Shown here: positions 34,260 to 47,300 of the stretch, piece after piece
Layout: every line of letters starts with the position of its first letter
How positions within the stretch are numbered: position 1 is the stretch's first letter
Source of the DNA: Phoronis australis
Taxonomy: Eukaryota; Phoronida; Phoronidae
DNA length: 62,000 bases
NCBI GenBank assembly: GCA_002633005.1
Contig: NMRA01000187.1
Coordinates: forward strand, 92,191 to 154,190
Direction of reading: 5' to 3'
Program-made: the position numbers and the translations under genes
Notes under the pieces: model-generated
Told to the model about the DNA's origin: nothing
What the model saw: only the letters and a program-made list of their open reading frames with translations
The model's database searches: none

Positions 34260-35095
34260 TCAGTGGGCACTGGGCGGACATAGCGGTCCCACTTTAAACC
34301 AGCATAACTGGGCACTCGTTGGACATAGCAGTCCCACTTTAAACCACCATAACTGGGCACTCGTCGCACATAGCGGTCCCACTTTAAACCACCATAACTG
34401 GGCACTCGTCCGCACTCGTCGGACATAGCGGTCCCACTTTAAACCACCATAACTGGGCACTCGTCCGCACTCGTCGGACATAGCGGTCCCACTTTAAACC
34501 ACCATAACTTGTTTAATGTTCAACCAAGAATCATGATTTAAGGACTCCACGTGTTCACAAGACGTATAAATATAGATATAGATATTGATATTGATATAGA
34601 TATTGATCAGTGCTGTTGATTTTGCCATACCTACATCTAATTTTTAATTAATTGACTTAGAAGTTAGAGTTCTTTTGCCGACTTTGTCACCAGTCGGTTA
34701 CCAGTGCGGTGGCATCACAGGATTAGACACAGGAATACCTGACACCTATTGGCGATTGTGTGTATTCATTTACAGGGTTAGGAAACGATGCGTCACAATG
34801 TCAAGAGGTTTGGAAGGAAAATCCACATTAATCTCGTCGCTTTGTGTAGCGATACTGAACTGATTTATAATTGCGTGATTCAAAGTGTTTCGGGAACCAG
34901 GTGCAGGCTGGTGTCATTTGTCACGTTTCATTCAAGCGTGTAAAGTTAGAAACCGTGTTGGTGCAGTCACACCTTTGCTGTGGTGCCTGAAAGCAAAATG
35001 AATGAATGAATGAACACGTGGATATAAAATGATGATTCTTGGTTGAAAATTAAACTTATGGTTGTTTAAAGTGGGACCGCTAGTGAACATAACAA
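34260..35095. mobile_element. TIR element with tandem array expanded from one end
   Basis: 34,485-34,560 is inverted at 35,022-35,090 (agcggtcccactttaaac, then caaccaagaatcat). To the left the outermost TIR sequence is amplified as a ~45-50-bp array (34,260-34,500). Interior is non-coding. Confidence 0.6.
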
Positions 35096-35229
35096 ATGCT
35101 TTACTACCTTTAGCTAGTGGTCAAATGTCGGCGGCAAGTAAATACATATGCCAGTTCACTGTTCACAGATTTAGTTGGATTTTTTATGTCCCACTATGCA
35201 AGATAATGATGGTGAAGGGTTAAATAAAC

Positions 35230-36188
35230 CAGTGGCGGATCTAGGATATCACAAGGGGTGGGCCCAACATTTTGTCCGGCTGGAAGCATTTGCGCAAACT
35301 GAACCTCAGTTGTAGATGCGCATAACACTGAATGGGGGGAGGTCGGGAGGGAGGTTTGCCCCCCTCCCGCCCAGGAAATTTTTCTGTTTTTACCTCTAAA
35401 AATCAAGCATTTTCCTTGATTCCTGAAGTATTATCCAAGAAAAAAAAAGGCAAAAAAAAAAACCGGAGAAAGTGTCAAACAGGAAAAAAATGCAGGCATC
35501 AAAGACTCGAAGTCATGACCTGGCGGTTAGAGCGCACGTACGTTACCACTACACCACCACGATTTAACTACAACTGTCATACTAAAGGACTTACTTGTTT
35601 ATGGTCCACAGCGTTTGCGCGCGTAACCTACTTCTTTTTGTAATGCTTATTACACGTTTTATATTTTGTGCCATCAATTCTTAACAAATTTGTCGTATTT
35701 GAAATATAGTCTTCAAATGCCCAAAAGACCAAATCCATATTTCGTGTTGGCAATAATGACGGGATTGCTTTGGAAACCGTCTTAAGATAAGGTTTGACAA
35801 AGAGAGTATTGCGAGTTTCTGAGTGATTCACTAAGGCTTCGATTAAAATTCACATCTTACCAGCAGCTTCTGTTTTTTTATCGTCACTCAGGTTCCACTT
35901 TCTTTAAAAAATGAAGTAAATTTTCTTCATTGCACAGTGGAGCAGACGACGGAAACGGAGTCGTAGTGCACAGCGCCGCTGCCGGTCGCNNNNNNNNNNN
36001 NNNNNNNNNNNNNNNNNNNNNNNNNNNNNNNNNNNNNNNNNNNNNNNNNNNNNNNNNNNNNNNNNNNNNNNNNNNNNNNNNNNNNNNNNNNNNNNNNNNN
36101 NNNNNNNNNNNNNNNNNNNNNNNNNNNNNNNNNNNNNNNNNNNNNNNGGGGGGGGGGGGGGCGCCCCCCCCCCCCAAATCCGCCAATG
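35230..36188. mobile_element. hAT-like element containing the assembly gap
   Basis: Begins CAGTGGCGGATCTAGG and ends CCAAATCCGCCAATG (inverse CATTGGCGGATTTGG). Flanked by a 7-bp direct repeat aataaac (35,223-35,229 and 36,189-36,195). A tRNA-like A/B-box segment lies inside (~35,500-35,570, minus). The middle contains the N run and long G/C homopolymers. Confidence 0.7.
35990..36147. other. Assembly gap (158 N) with poly-G/poly-C edge
   Basis: Unsequenced stretch followed directly by a run of G then C (36,148-36,175). The homopolymers are likely the reason for the gap. Single N also at 39,793 (inside poly-C) and 50,862. Confidence 0.98.
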
Positions 36189-36579
36189 AATAAACTACCT
36201 AGCCTAAATGAATCATTTATAAATAATTTATTATCTTGGCCAGCTGGAATTCGACCACTCTCGTTACACTATGAATGATGGGCGAAGTTTGGGGAATGCA
36301 GGAAATAGCGTGTGTACTCACGGCGGTGATATAATCAGCGCCGGGTCTGTGTAAAGACAGGAGACAATTACACTGCAACGTGGAATACGAAACAGCACCA
36401 AATTTCTTTGAGATTTCCAAAACGACTCAGACGCCAAAATAGGAAGCGATCTAGTACCTCTGGTACAAAAGACTACGAACAAGCAACAACGCCTCTATTG
36501 GCGACAGCACGATTGCTATTTGGTGAATGGTCATGAATCGAAACTTTGTGCGCTAATCATCAACAGACACAACAGTAAG

Positions 36580-36718
36580 TAGGCGAGTAAGTAAGTAAGT
36601 AAGTGACTGAGTAAGTATGTAAGTAAGTTAGTAAGTGAGTAAGTACGTAAGTATGTAAGTACGCCAATAAGTAAGTAAGTATTGTAAGTAAGTAATAAGT
36701 AAGTAAGTCATAAGTGGG
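36580..36718. repeat. aagt microsatellite
   Basis: Imperfect tetranucleotide run. Confidence 0.95.
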
Positions 36719-37107
36719 TAAAATGTTTATTTTTCATCGATGATTTGCGTAACTTCGGTTGCAGTTGGGCGATTTCGGCGATTCAAAAACTAAACATGAT
36801 CCCCATGACGAGGATTTCAGAAATGTTTTTGTTCAAATATGTTATAACTTAACTTTTATTTTTAACAGCACAGCCCAGTCAGGCTAGATACGATCTTATT
36901 GAAGATTAGAGCAATTACCCGCGAACAAAAGAGAGCTGGGCCTCCAACCATGAAATGCCAGAATAGAGTTAATCAGTCGTATAAAATACTGGCTACATGG
37001 GGTAAACTTCCCAACTTGTTGTTGGGCTATAGAATCGAACAAGTTGGGAGCACATTGATATTGGATTTGCATAGATACACTTTGAATGAAAGTACAGTCG
37101 CATAGAT

Positions 37108-37142
37108 CAATGAGCTATACCAGCTCCTGGTATAGCTCATTG
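37108..37142. repeat. Perfect 16-bp-arm palindrome flanked by 7-bp direct repeats
   Basis: Arms caatgagctataccag and its inverse with a 3-nt spacer. catagat stands directly on both sides (37,101-37,107 and 37,143-37,149). Confidence 0.97.
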
Positions 37143-37181
37143 CATAGATTTACGTTTCATGTCCCAAACAGAGTTTCGCTG

Positions 37182-37240
37182 TATAAGAATCTATTACTGG
37201 ACTTACGGTAAGTCCAGTAATAGATTTATTGATTCTTATA
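37182..37240. repeat. Second palindrome, 19-bp arms
   Basis: aatctattactggacttac, one central G, then the exact inverse (37,188-37,226), nested in outer arms tataagaatc/gattcttata. Confidence 0.97.
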
Positions 37241-40200
37241 CTATGACCCAACTGGATGCCGGACTGAAAACATTCAGTTTCGCTGTCTTCCGTATCACTA
37301 CTTCCCAATTTCAAGTTGCTTGAGGGGAACTATTAAACTTTCTGCGGAGCATGGAGTTGACTACATTCAATGCTCGTTGCAAATCTCCGTCCATGTAAGG
37401 AATATGGGATTTCCTCAAAGTTTTCTGTTTCATGGTACATGGCCATCTATTACTTGGCGAAAAAAAAATCCCTTGGAACCATAAGCTATGGAATACTGAT
37501 GCAACATGAAATGACATGATTTCGAAGTCTTTGAGAAAATCAGTGGGACCTGGCAGAAATCTTTCATGGAACGATACTGAATGGTTCTAGGTTTGAATTT
37601 GGGAATAAGCATTAAAATATACATACAGAACCAACCAAATGGTGAAAATCACTTAAAAGCCATGGGCCCTAGGCCAGTGACTGAGGAGGCCTAGAAAACC
37701 ACTTCTGTGACCACTTTATGGGGGCAATTTAATGCAGGTGTTTTTGATGTCACAAATCATTGTACTTTATGAATAAAAAAGTTCCCCCGTTTAAACTTGC
37801 ACAGTTTTGTGAAATTTGATATTAAAATTGTGCCGATTCAGCAAATTCTACATGGAATTCAAAAAGTTAGAAAAGAAGAAAATTTAGTTCCAGAAAGGAT
37901 GATACTGACGATGATATTCCCACAGTCTGTATTAAGTCGTAATAAAATGTAGAATTATGGAAGAAGTATGAATTTATGGGTGTCACCTGTTGGTGAAATA
38001 TGGAACTATCATTCATGGTGTTTTATGCTGTTTTACTGTTGGTAAAACTAAGGAGTATAATACTACTACACTCCTTGGTAAAACTGTAACTATCAAACTG
38101 TGTCCAGGCTAAAAGTACCTTTGACCTGTGGCCGGTCTGTGTGTACAACATCTAGCGAGGCGTTCCTTTACAACAAGTAGTGCCACTCATCAAGGTAGAG
38201 AAAGTGTTGAAGGTTAGGAACTCCTCTAAAACATCAGAGGAGAGAAGAATTACATCGGAATCCCCGGATGAAGCTTGTCTTGTTTTCCGTTTGTACCTTA
38301 CAACACATTTTTCCAAGCACTGAAACAGTCACGTGTTGCTTACAGATGGTGGCATATATAAGTAGATAATTCATATCTCTGAACTTTTCCCGTGAATTTT
38401 AATAAAAGGTCCACATCCTCAAAAATTGGAGGCCCCCATTTTTAAGCTGGGTGTGCGCATTATAGGAAAGTGCACGCTGAACATGATGTTGTCTTCACAA
38501 CACAAACTGGGTGCTTGAGGTTGATCGATGTGAGCAAGGGCAAATTAATCTAACCGGCCAAGTTCCTTGTTGGGTTTCAATTGAATTCGTCATGACGTTT
38601 TTATGCGTCCAAAAACATAAAATGAAAAACTATCCTGCCTTTCCTTGAGACACGATACGAGACTTCACATTTTGTACTGTAACCATGATAGACACCTCAT
38701 ATTTTGTACTGTAACCATAATAGACACCTCACATTTTTTACTGTATTAACGTTACCATGATAGACACCTCACATTTTGTACTGTAGGCCTAACCATCATA
38801 GCATTTTTTCACAACAAACTAAACAACTCACAAAAACGCAAGAATTAAATGTTCTGATGCATATTTTTCGTAAACACGCTAATACCGGGAGTCAGTGAAT
38901 GACGAACTCCGAAGTTATATTCGTTTGACACGTACAAGTCTGTGAATATTTTGAGTAAACAGATAAAGACAAGACAAAGTCAAAACGAAGATTTCATTCT
39001 CGTCAATCTGTTGCTGGAATAAAAAGATCCACAAATGACTCCAGTTTAGTGGTGATCAAAATCTAAAGTTGTTCTTTTGCAGGATAGAAGACCTGGCACA
39101 GGACAGCGGTAGCAAGGACAGCAACGGGTAGTATGATCGCCAGCAGCCCCTAACAAGCCGCACAGTGCAGGACGGCGGAGAAAGAGCTGTAGCGGGAAGC
39201 AGGATGGCCAGCACAAGCCATACTATATTGTATTTCCACTTGTGTTACTCATTCGTGCGAGTGCGAGCAAATTCAAACATTCGCTATGCTTGAGGAAAAC
39301 GACGTTCTTTTTGTCTCTGCGATGATTTTCCATGAGTTGAGAAAATCTGTGACAGTGTATCACGTGCAACTGTAAATGTGTTGATTTAAAATAGGATTTA
39401 GGAACATTACGTTAACATAATTGGTCGATCTATCGCATATTAGGCATTGCTGTTCATTTTGTTCCATTTAGTTTCAAAAAAGATTTGATAAATACATAGA
39501 ACAGAGGAAGATCGAGCTCATATGGTGATTCAACGAATTTTATTAAGCCAGTACAATTACAGATTGGATAGTTCACTTGCCATAAATGTGTCAAAATATT
39601 TGCATAACATATATCTGAGCAATCAGATATAGAGAAAGGGTGTTGGTGTGACATAAAAATATCAGAAGGGTTAGACTGCACTGAAAAAAGTGGGGCTATA
39701 GCCCCCAGTCCCCCTGTGGTGCGCCGCCTATAGACCATGGACAGCGCAGCACTGAGAAAAGTGGGGAGCTATACCCCCCCCCCCCCCCCCCCNCCCCCCC
39801 CCCCAGCCCGGGCGCCTATCGAGCGTCGCCCATAGACAATCTCCTTTAGGAGAGATGCTTTTTACTGGACGATCACTCTTACTGATAGTAATAATAACAC
39901 AACAGACGTTACAGTCGCCGTCAGCATACTAGGCTTGCTTTCTCATACCACTAAACAGTTCTGTTTGAGCCCCGGCCCTTGTCACTAGGTTTTTAAAGAA
40001 CAGTACACAAACCATACGATCATGATTTCGGACACGTTTACTGAGTCAGCCAAATTTGAACATTTACAGAGTAGGCCTACCTCCATAGAGCGTTATGTAT
40101 TGAGAATGATAATACTTCCATATACTGGAATGTGTATAGTAATACAAATGGGAATATTATTTCAATAGGTGTAATGGACAAAGGAACAGCGATCTAATCC

Positions 40201-40990
40201 CATACGTGCTCAACATATTCCAAGCCTTTCACCGATGACATTCTCACGACACCGAAACGAGCGTCACTTTGTGCCCTAAAATACACTGTGTATGAAGTTT
40301 GGGATAGTGGCAAAACAAAGCGCCAGACCCTACAGGTAATTAAACTGCTACAGGTACGTGTAGCACGTACCTGCAACGCATACGTAATTTATTAATGGAA
40401 ACACAATTGCTTCAATTAAAATTACAAAAATTGCGGATTTCAGTGTTCTGAGTAGCTCAGGTGTGTTGAACTATAACTTCAAGAAGTCTAGCCATTACAA
40501 CAATAATAATACTGAACCCATACAACAATAATAATACTGAACCCACACAACAATAATTCCAAAATGCGTTCGAAGGCTGAAGAAATCTACTATTTTGTTT
40601 TTAGAGTAGATCAAAAATATATTGAGCCTCGTTCATTTATATCTGATTCAGAAATATTGTGCTCCATTGGGGACTCCCGAAACATCAACGTTACACTACC
40701 AACTGCCTGTCATTGCCTTGCACTCTAGGCCCTCTTTAAACATTTTTATCGACCCATGTGACTTTAAGTCAACATATTGAGTCAAGTCTATTTCCATGCG
40801 TATAGTGACGAGATCGTCACATTGAACACGCATGACAGATTAAGAGTCCATACAATAACCGGCAATCAGCTCAGGATTTCGTAACAACGCTTCGCGATAG
40901 CTGGCCGCGTTGTATACTTAGCTGAGTCACTTCAAGAACTAGTCTCTGTTTTAAGATCTGTTCTAAACTACGAACATTTGACAGGATCAG
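37241..40990. other. Intergenic region upstream of the NRF-like gene
   Basis: No coding exon recognised. Holds a ~38-bp array with cctcacattttgtactgta (38,665-38,790), a copy of a GC-rich repeat (39,675-39,830: gtggggctatagccccc plus a poly-C run) that recurs inverted at 61,525-61,660, and a short duplicate (caacaataataatactgaac, ~40,498-40,550). The promoter should lie just before 40,991 but no convincing TATA box is seen. Confidence 0.5.
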
Positions 40991-41360
40991 ATGATGTTTC
41001 GCTGCTCAATAACCGCCTGCCTCGTGCTGGCGTTGGTACATGTATGCCTTGCCTTGTCTGAAAGTCATGGGTTTGCGCCAGGCGATTTCCGACAAGGCCT
41101 GAAAGCGTTACAAGACCACCAAGTGGGACAGACGAACACTATTCATATTACAGAACTGTTAAACAGTTATTCTGTGTCAGAAGACGACTTGGACAGTCTG
41201 AAACTTGCATCAGTGTCCGGCTTGAGTCGAATCATACGAGGCACACTGGACAGTCTAACAGAAGGAGAGAGCGCTGACAATATATCTGCAGAATGTCTCA
41301 ATGCCAGCGAGGGATTCCTTACTGCACTTCTGTTCAACCGGGAGAAGTGGGCACTGCAAA
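40991..41360 (+). CDS. NRF-like exon 1: signal peptide and start of NRF region
   Basis: MMFRCSITACLVLALVHVCL is a clear signal peptide with likely cleavage near ALSES. The exon ends in WALQ with one base left before gtaagt. Confidence 0.93.
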
Positions 41361-44300
41361 GTAAGTTTCTTGTTGGCAATCGACGTGTCGCCAAAGTACT
41401 AAGATCACCAGTTTAGTAACTTAATAGTTTTTACAAATCGTGAAAACAAATGACGTGTTCTAAGACGTGTTTGTAACGTCATTTTTTCTGCTTCTTTATG
41501 GTAAGTTTTATTCATAAATAACATCACGAATGAATGTACACACTGGAGGAGTGCGCCAGTACGCCGCTTCTACGCTGCGCTTATAACCTACAGTATGGCA
41601 TTTACACGCATCGCGCTACGTATGGGTAGACTGGCCTACCACCAATGTAAGCCTTTGTCCCAAGTACACTGTAGATGAAAACTGATCTTTCTACCCTTCC
41701 ACTTTGTTGTCTAACAAGTCAAGGAATATGTCAACGAATACTTTCAGTGTTGGACGCGATGGGCAAACCAGAGAGCTCCCTCTTACGGGATTTCCGTCTA
41801 ATGTGGCTGGGGTCGTACTCGGAGTGTGTGGAAATTTTTGGCAATTATTCTACGAGGGCAGAGGATACGTTTCAAGGCCAATACTGCCTGGCAAGCGTTC
41901 CGTTGTCTCAAGTGCCGAATGCACTTGGTCAGGTATGAGGGCGTGTAGCATAGTTTCTTGATTTCAGAACCGTTAACAGAGTAACAGCCACAACCGAGCT
42001 CTCCCCAATAAATTGCTGTCTCTACCTCGCGACAATGCCTCCAAATTTAAACGAACGGCAGTCAATTGCTGTAATTCAGAGGTGACTTGGTCTTACATTT
42101 GACGTGTCAACTATTGGCCGGGTGTACTGCCGCGCTATAGGGATGAGGGGACCTGAATCTTCACCGTACTTACGTAAATAGTGATACGCGCACATGAACA
42201 CACACATTGACCGTGACGTGAATTGTTGGCAATAATTCAAAATCTAATGTGCGTGCTAACGTTTTAAAGCGTTTCCATTCCGGCAAGAGACGTACGTTAT
42301 CGTTTTGGTGACCGAAAGCCCAATTTTGTGATGATTGTTCAACGGAATAGAAATTTTGAAGTTATAAGACTTGACTAGTATTATAAAACAAGAGATTCTG
42401 TCCTGTTTGTGTCTGCCAGACACGCGAACGCGCTGAAATCAACACCTGTAAACGTTCGATTGCTACTGCATTTGGACTAAGTGGATTAGATTGCGCCACT
42501 GCTAATTTCTGTAAAATTACTTTTCTCGCTGAGAAAGCCTGTATACGGATTCACCCAAACCGGCACTGAAATGCAGCTTTAACTAACTACCAACACGAAG
42601 TGCATCATTAAAATGTTTAAAAATATAGCTCTTCACTTTTGAAAGTTCAAAAGTTAGTCTCGGAACTGCAGTCTACACAACAAATCCTTTAGCCGCAAAG
42701 TATTTTACTGGTGTTTGAAACCATTTGCGTAATCTAAGAATAAGACTACAGTGAACCAGCTGGCAAGATCGGCTTTCTTACATGAAGTCAAACTGTTTAC
42801 TGGCCAAAAACATTTGGCCGCACGATACATGTATAAGTACAACCAAGTATTACCAATTATCAATATGGCAAATATCTATATTCAAGAGGTTATATTTTGC
42901 TTGATATGCGATACCCGTTTTTAACGGTCTAACCATTTAGAAGCTTTGTCAACATCTACACACGTATGTAAACATCACACTTATTTGCGTCCTATATATT
43001 GACCCGATGTGCCTTTTACGGCATATGTACTTTATCTCGTCATAGTTGAAGTCGCGACTTTTAAGAGCAATGCAGGTGGTCTGATGCGTCATGAGTACGT
43101 GCGTCCCTCTGTCGGGTCTATCATGATCGACTTGACAACGTGCGTGTTTTATATGGTCACGTGATGAGATGCCTGAAATTTGACTGAAAGTTGCACAGAG
43201 TCAATGTACTTAGCCATGTAGTAATAGTGTCGTATTCACGACAATTGTTGTTCCATCATTTTTGCCATGAGGGCTCAGGGTCTAATCTTTGTACTAGTGA
43301 AAATGTACTTCAATCGTTTTTGACATTTTTCGGTCTACTTTAATACAGACTCAATACAAGTGCCAATAATTCTGTGTTCGATTGAAAAACTGTCTTAGTT
43401 TGTACTTGATGACATCAGCATTAAAGTTGCAAGTGCGAGTATGATCTCAAAACTTTGAATTTTTTCTCAAAATCTTGAGTTTTTACTCAAGTCTTAGGTT
43501 GAATATATATACAGGGGTCATCAAGTGTGCACTTGAACTATAAACTCACCTGTGGAAATCACACTGTACTTGAGAATACATGTAGAATAATAAACACTTA
43601 TCTTGAGTTCTTATTGAAGCAAGACGCAAAGTGGCAAAAAATACAATTTCGAGCTGGAATCCGAGAACAAAGATGAGATCCCTGATCCTCGAGTCTGTTG
43701 TATGGACCCCGTGGAATTTAAAGTCAGTTACCTGGCTTCCTGATTCAAGGCCATCACTTCGTCTCGTCTTCTTTCGTCTCCCTCCTTTACACCTTCTACT
43801 TCATTTTATTTGTCACGTAATATGTCTGTACATGTCCAACTATCAAACCCCAAAAATCAGGTTATTAGTAAACAACAACTTTTGTTTCTCTCACTCTGTC
43901 TCTCTGTTTATTGAAACACCTCTCCATAATAATGTTCGCCTTTTTCCGCTCAACATTGACTTCGAAACTTCGCTGTTCTCGTAGCATTTTGTGATGTATT
44001 TTTAGAAGCTTGTTCAGGAATCTTGATGACGTAATACTGTACTTCCGGCACGTGACGTAATGGAGCGAAATGTTGGAGAAAATATTTATTTCAAGACATG
44101 GAATGCATTAATAACCATTAAAGTGGTCAAAATGTGCGGCCTCCTAAATTGTGTTTGCCAACCTTATTGAGCACCTTTCACTCGACACTAGCGGCGAGAA
44201 ATTTTTGCACCAATATGTTAGTACAAAAACACTCACCTAAAAGGCACGTCCGTTGCATGCCAGTACCTATGTCAGTAACCAACCGTATGGCGCCTTCTGG

Positions 44301-47300
44301 CCAGAAGTGAACAATAGAAATGACACACGATAGGGCCTGCTGTGGCATAAGGGCGAATCTAACACGTTCCCACGTGCATACTGAGATGAGTAGACAGAGA
44401 CTGCCGGGACCAGTTGCTTTAAAACTTTACGTATATACTGACTAACAGTCATTAAGAGGCTTTGACAATTTTACTTTCCGCGAAATGGGTTCTAAACAAT
44501 TTTAAAAATCTAGCTTTGATCTTTCCGAATGTTTCAGAAAACTACATTGTCCATCGGTGTTTGTGTCCCGGATGTCTGTTCGACAGATGACACAGTGACA
44601 TTGATCAGAGCAAGTAAGTCAGGCTTTAACGCGTGCAGACACATGTATCTATAGCTACACTTGCACGGTAGGTGTAGACACATGTATCAACAGCTTCACT
44701 TGCGTCAGTTCATTAATAAAACTGCATGAGAATGATATGGAGGTATAGCACTAGACCCAGACTGGCACCTGCCTGCTCCTGTATGTGAGGTTGTCAATAC
44801 ATGAGTTTTAGAAGAGAAACTCTTTTCACATACCGGTACCGGTATTGTAAATACAATGTACAGCCTAAGTGCTCTCGTACTAATTTTGATACACATTTTA
44901 GCAGAGCAGACACGTAAAATAATTGGCACAACAACACTGTTTTACAAAGTGAAAGTTGCGTTAAGTACTGTACTTTATGTTTTTGTTCAATTTCAGCAGT
45001 AAGCGTTACAATTTATGTTGGTTTTATAGGAAAAAAGAGCCTTTAAATGTCTATGTACAATGTACGAGTACTCAGGCCGCATACAAAAGCCAACTGTAGC
45101 GTGTTTTATCTCTCGTACTAGTGTCATTTGTCCTATTATCTGTGTGTATAGACTTATTTGTTGCTTGTTCTGTGTAGGTGTTTTCGTAACTTAAGGGACA
45201 TGTGTCCGAGTGCTAAGTGGTACACGTCCGAGTATTTTACACTTAAAAGTGTCTAGTCTCACCAATCGCCTATTCTCTAACTTCGAAAATTAGTATAAAA
45301 CTTGAAAGTTTTACATTGAAATTCTTGCTTCAAATCGAGTTATCTGGGTGAACTATGATGTGTGTCGCTCAATGTTGCACGTTTATATATTTTGGCATCT
45401 ATTTTCCGCCATAGGCGTAGCGGTACAAAACTAAGGTAACAATGTTCATTTGGCGCAATGAGTCTTACAAACATACGAAGTTTACCATTAGCTAAGAACC
45501 ATGTAGGAGAATTCATACACAATTTCCAGGTCACCAATCTTCAAATATACAAATAATTAATATTTGGCTGATCATAGTGGCGCAAGATATATTACTTTTC
45601 GCTGAAGTTAAGAAACAAAAGACAACAGGCTGTTCTATGAATAAGCCCCTGGACCTAGTAACGTGAAACCAACAGTGTACCAGTACCTATTGCAAACAAA
45701 ACCAGTTAAACAAGACAACATTGCCATGTTTTTAGTTTACTTGCATCTTGTATCCATAATGGTTACTTCAATACTTGATTTCAATCTGCTCTTTTCTCCT
45801 CTACACCAGGTATCGCAACAATTGGCGCCCTTCTGCCCAATTCCAGCATTAACGCCGGCACGATACACCCACGGGCCACGTGTCAAAAGAATGATAAACC
45901 TCTCAACACAAGAGCCATCGTTGCTGTGTAAGGTTGTTTCTCTCCATCTTAATCGCACTTCCAGACTTCCAAAAGAATAAGCGCATACTCATGACTAGAT
46001 AGAGGCTGACGGGGGTCGCTACTGTACTTACCTCGTGCCGCTTTACAAAGTTTATTGCCGCTTTCAACACATTTACCGAAAATTTCTTTAAATTTTAAAG
46101 TAATTTTTAAAGAAAAATAAAATGAAATTAATTGATTTATAAATGGAAACACCGAGACAGCAAGCAGGACTACGATGGCCATAAAGGAATTCCCTGTTTT
46201 CTGCATTAATTTGTAGTAATTTCTTTTAGCAAATCATAGATGGTAACTGACATGACCATGGTATTGGTTCTTTAGTGAGTCTACAACTTGAAGCGTCCTG
46301 GTAGCACACAAATGTCTTCCAAGACACCCAATTTTCATTAGAGTTGCACATTTTTAAGTAGTATAGTATTACCTGGATTCAAATACTAGAAGCCTATCAC
46401 TTGGCTGAATGGAGGTTTGATGTAAACACTAATTTATCCATAGCAGAAATGTAATAATGGTAGCCTACCTTTACAACACGCCTGATGGTATAGACATAGG
46501 CCAAGTCAAAACTATCCATAGCTGAAGTATAACAATGACTGTCTACATTCACAACACACCTCTGGTCAAAATTCTGCTATGGACAACTGGTAACGTAAAT
46601 GGTGATGTGCACAATTTGTAAAGTTGTTGATCAATTTTCAATTTGTACCTCCTTATTACTAACCTAACACCGTTCATGCACTCAGTAGTACATGTTACAC
46701 CAATGTTACCAAAGAGCTGTAACCGCACCACATTTAGTATGAAGTGTCAGATGTTACTGGACCGCACATCCAGTTTCAAGCCATTAAATAGACAAGTTTT
46801 GCAAAGCAATGTAAACGTGAATTATTACACATGTATACCACAATATCAGCCTCGAATGTCCAATACAACCGTTTAATAACCCATTTAGTTATTTAACGGC
46901 GTTAAATAACATTTTGGCAGAAAACCGAGGCCGGTTTCGAGCCCGGTCTGCAAGAGTTCAGGGCCGTCGACATTACCACTGCACCACTCAACGGCTGACG
47001 TCAAGCTTATTACTACGTGAAACCATAGACTATAGTACATGGACCGCCAACTCCGTATACTTTCAATGGACGAAATCTGTGACCTTGCGAATCTGTTGTC
47101 TATAATCTATGGTGAAACTAGAATGCTTCAAATGAGCAAGCGCAACAATCGTATGTTCAACAAACGGCATTTTACCGACATGTATACACTATGAAAAATA
47201 AGACGCAATGCTTCAATAAAAACGACATCTTTAATTCAGTAAAAATTATCTGTCATTTTCTATCCAGCTTCAATGCGGGATGCTTTGACTTGGACATTAA

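Noticed and set aside
36322-36420. First coding exon of the aminotransferase
   Set aside because: A good gtgagt donor is present but the frame has no ATG and an upstream stop, so at most it is an untranslated exon.
38040-38080. Hairpin aaggagt/actcctt
   Set aside because: Short arms and no flanking structure; likely chance.
43631-43984. Possible small gene in NRF-like intron 2
   Set aside because: The frame does not start with ATG in good context and shows no family resemblance or splice support.
46920-46998. Functional tRNA gene
   Set aside because: A and B boxes are present but acceptor and anticodon stems do not form. Treated as a tRNA-derived repeat.
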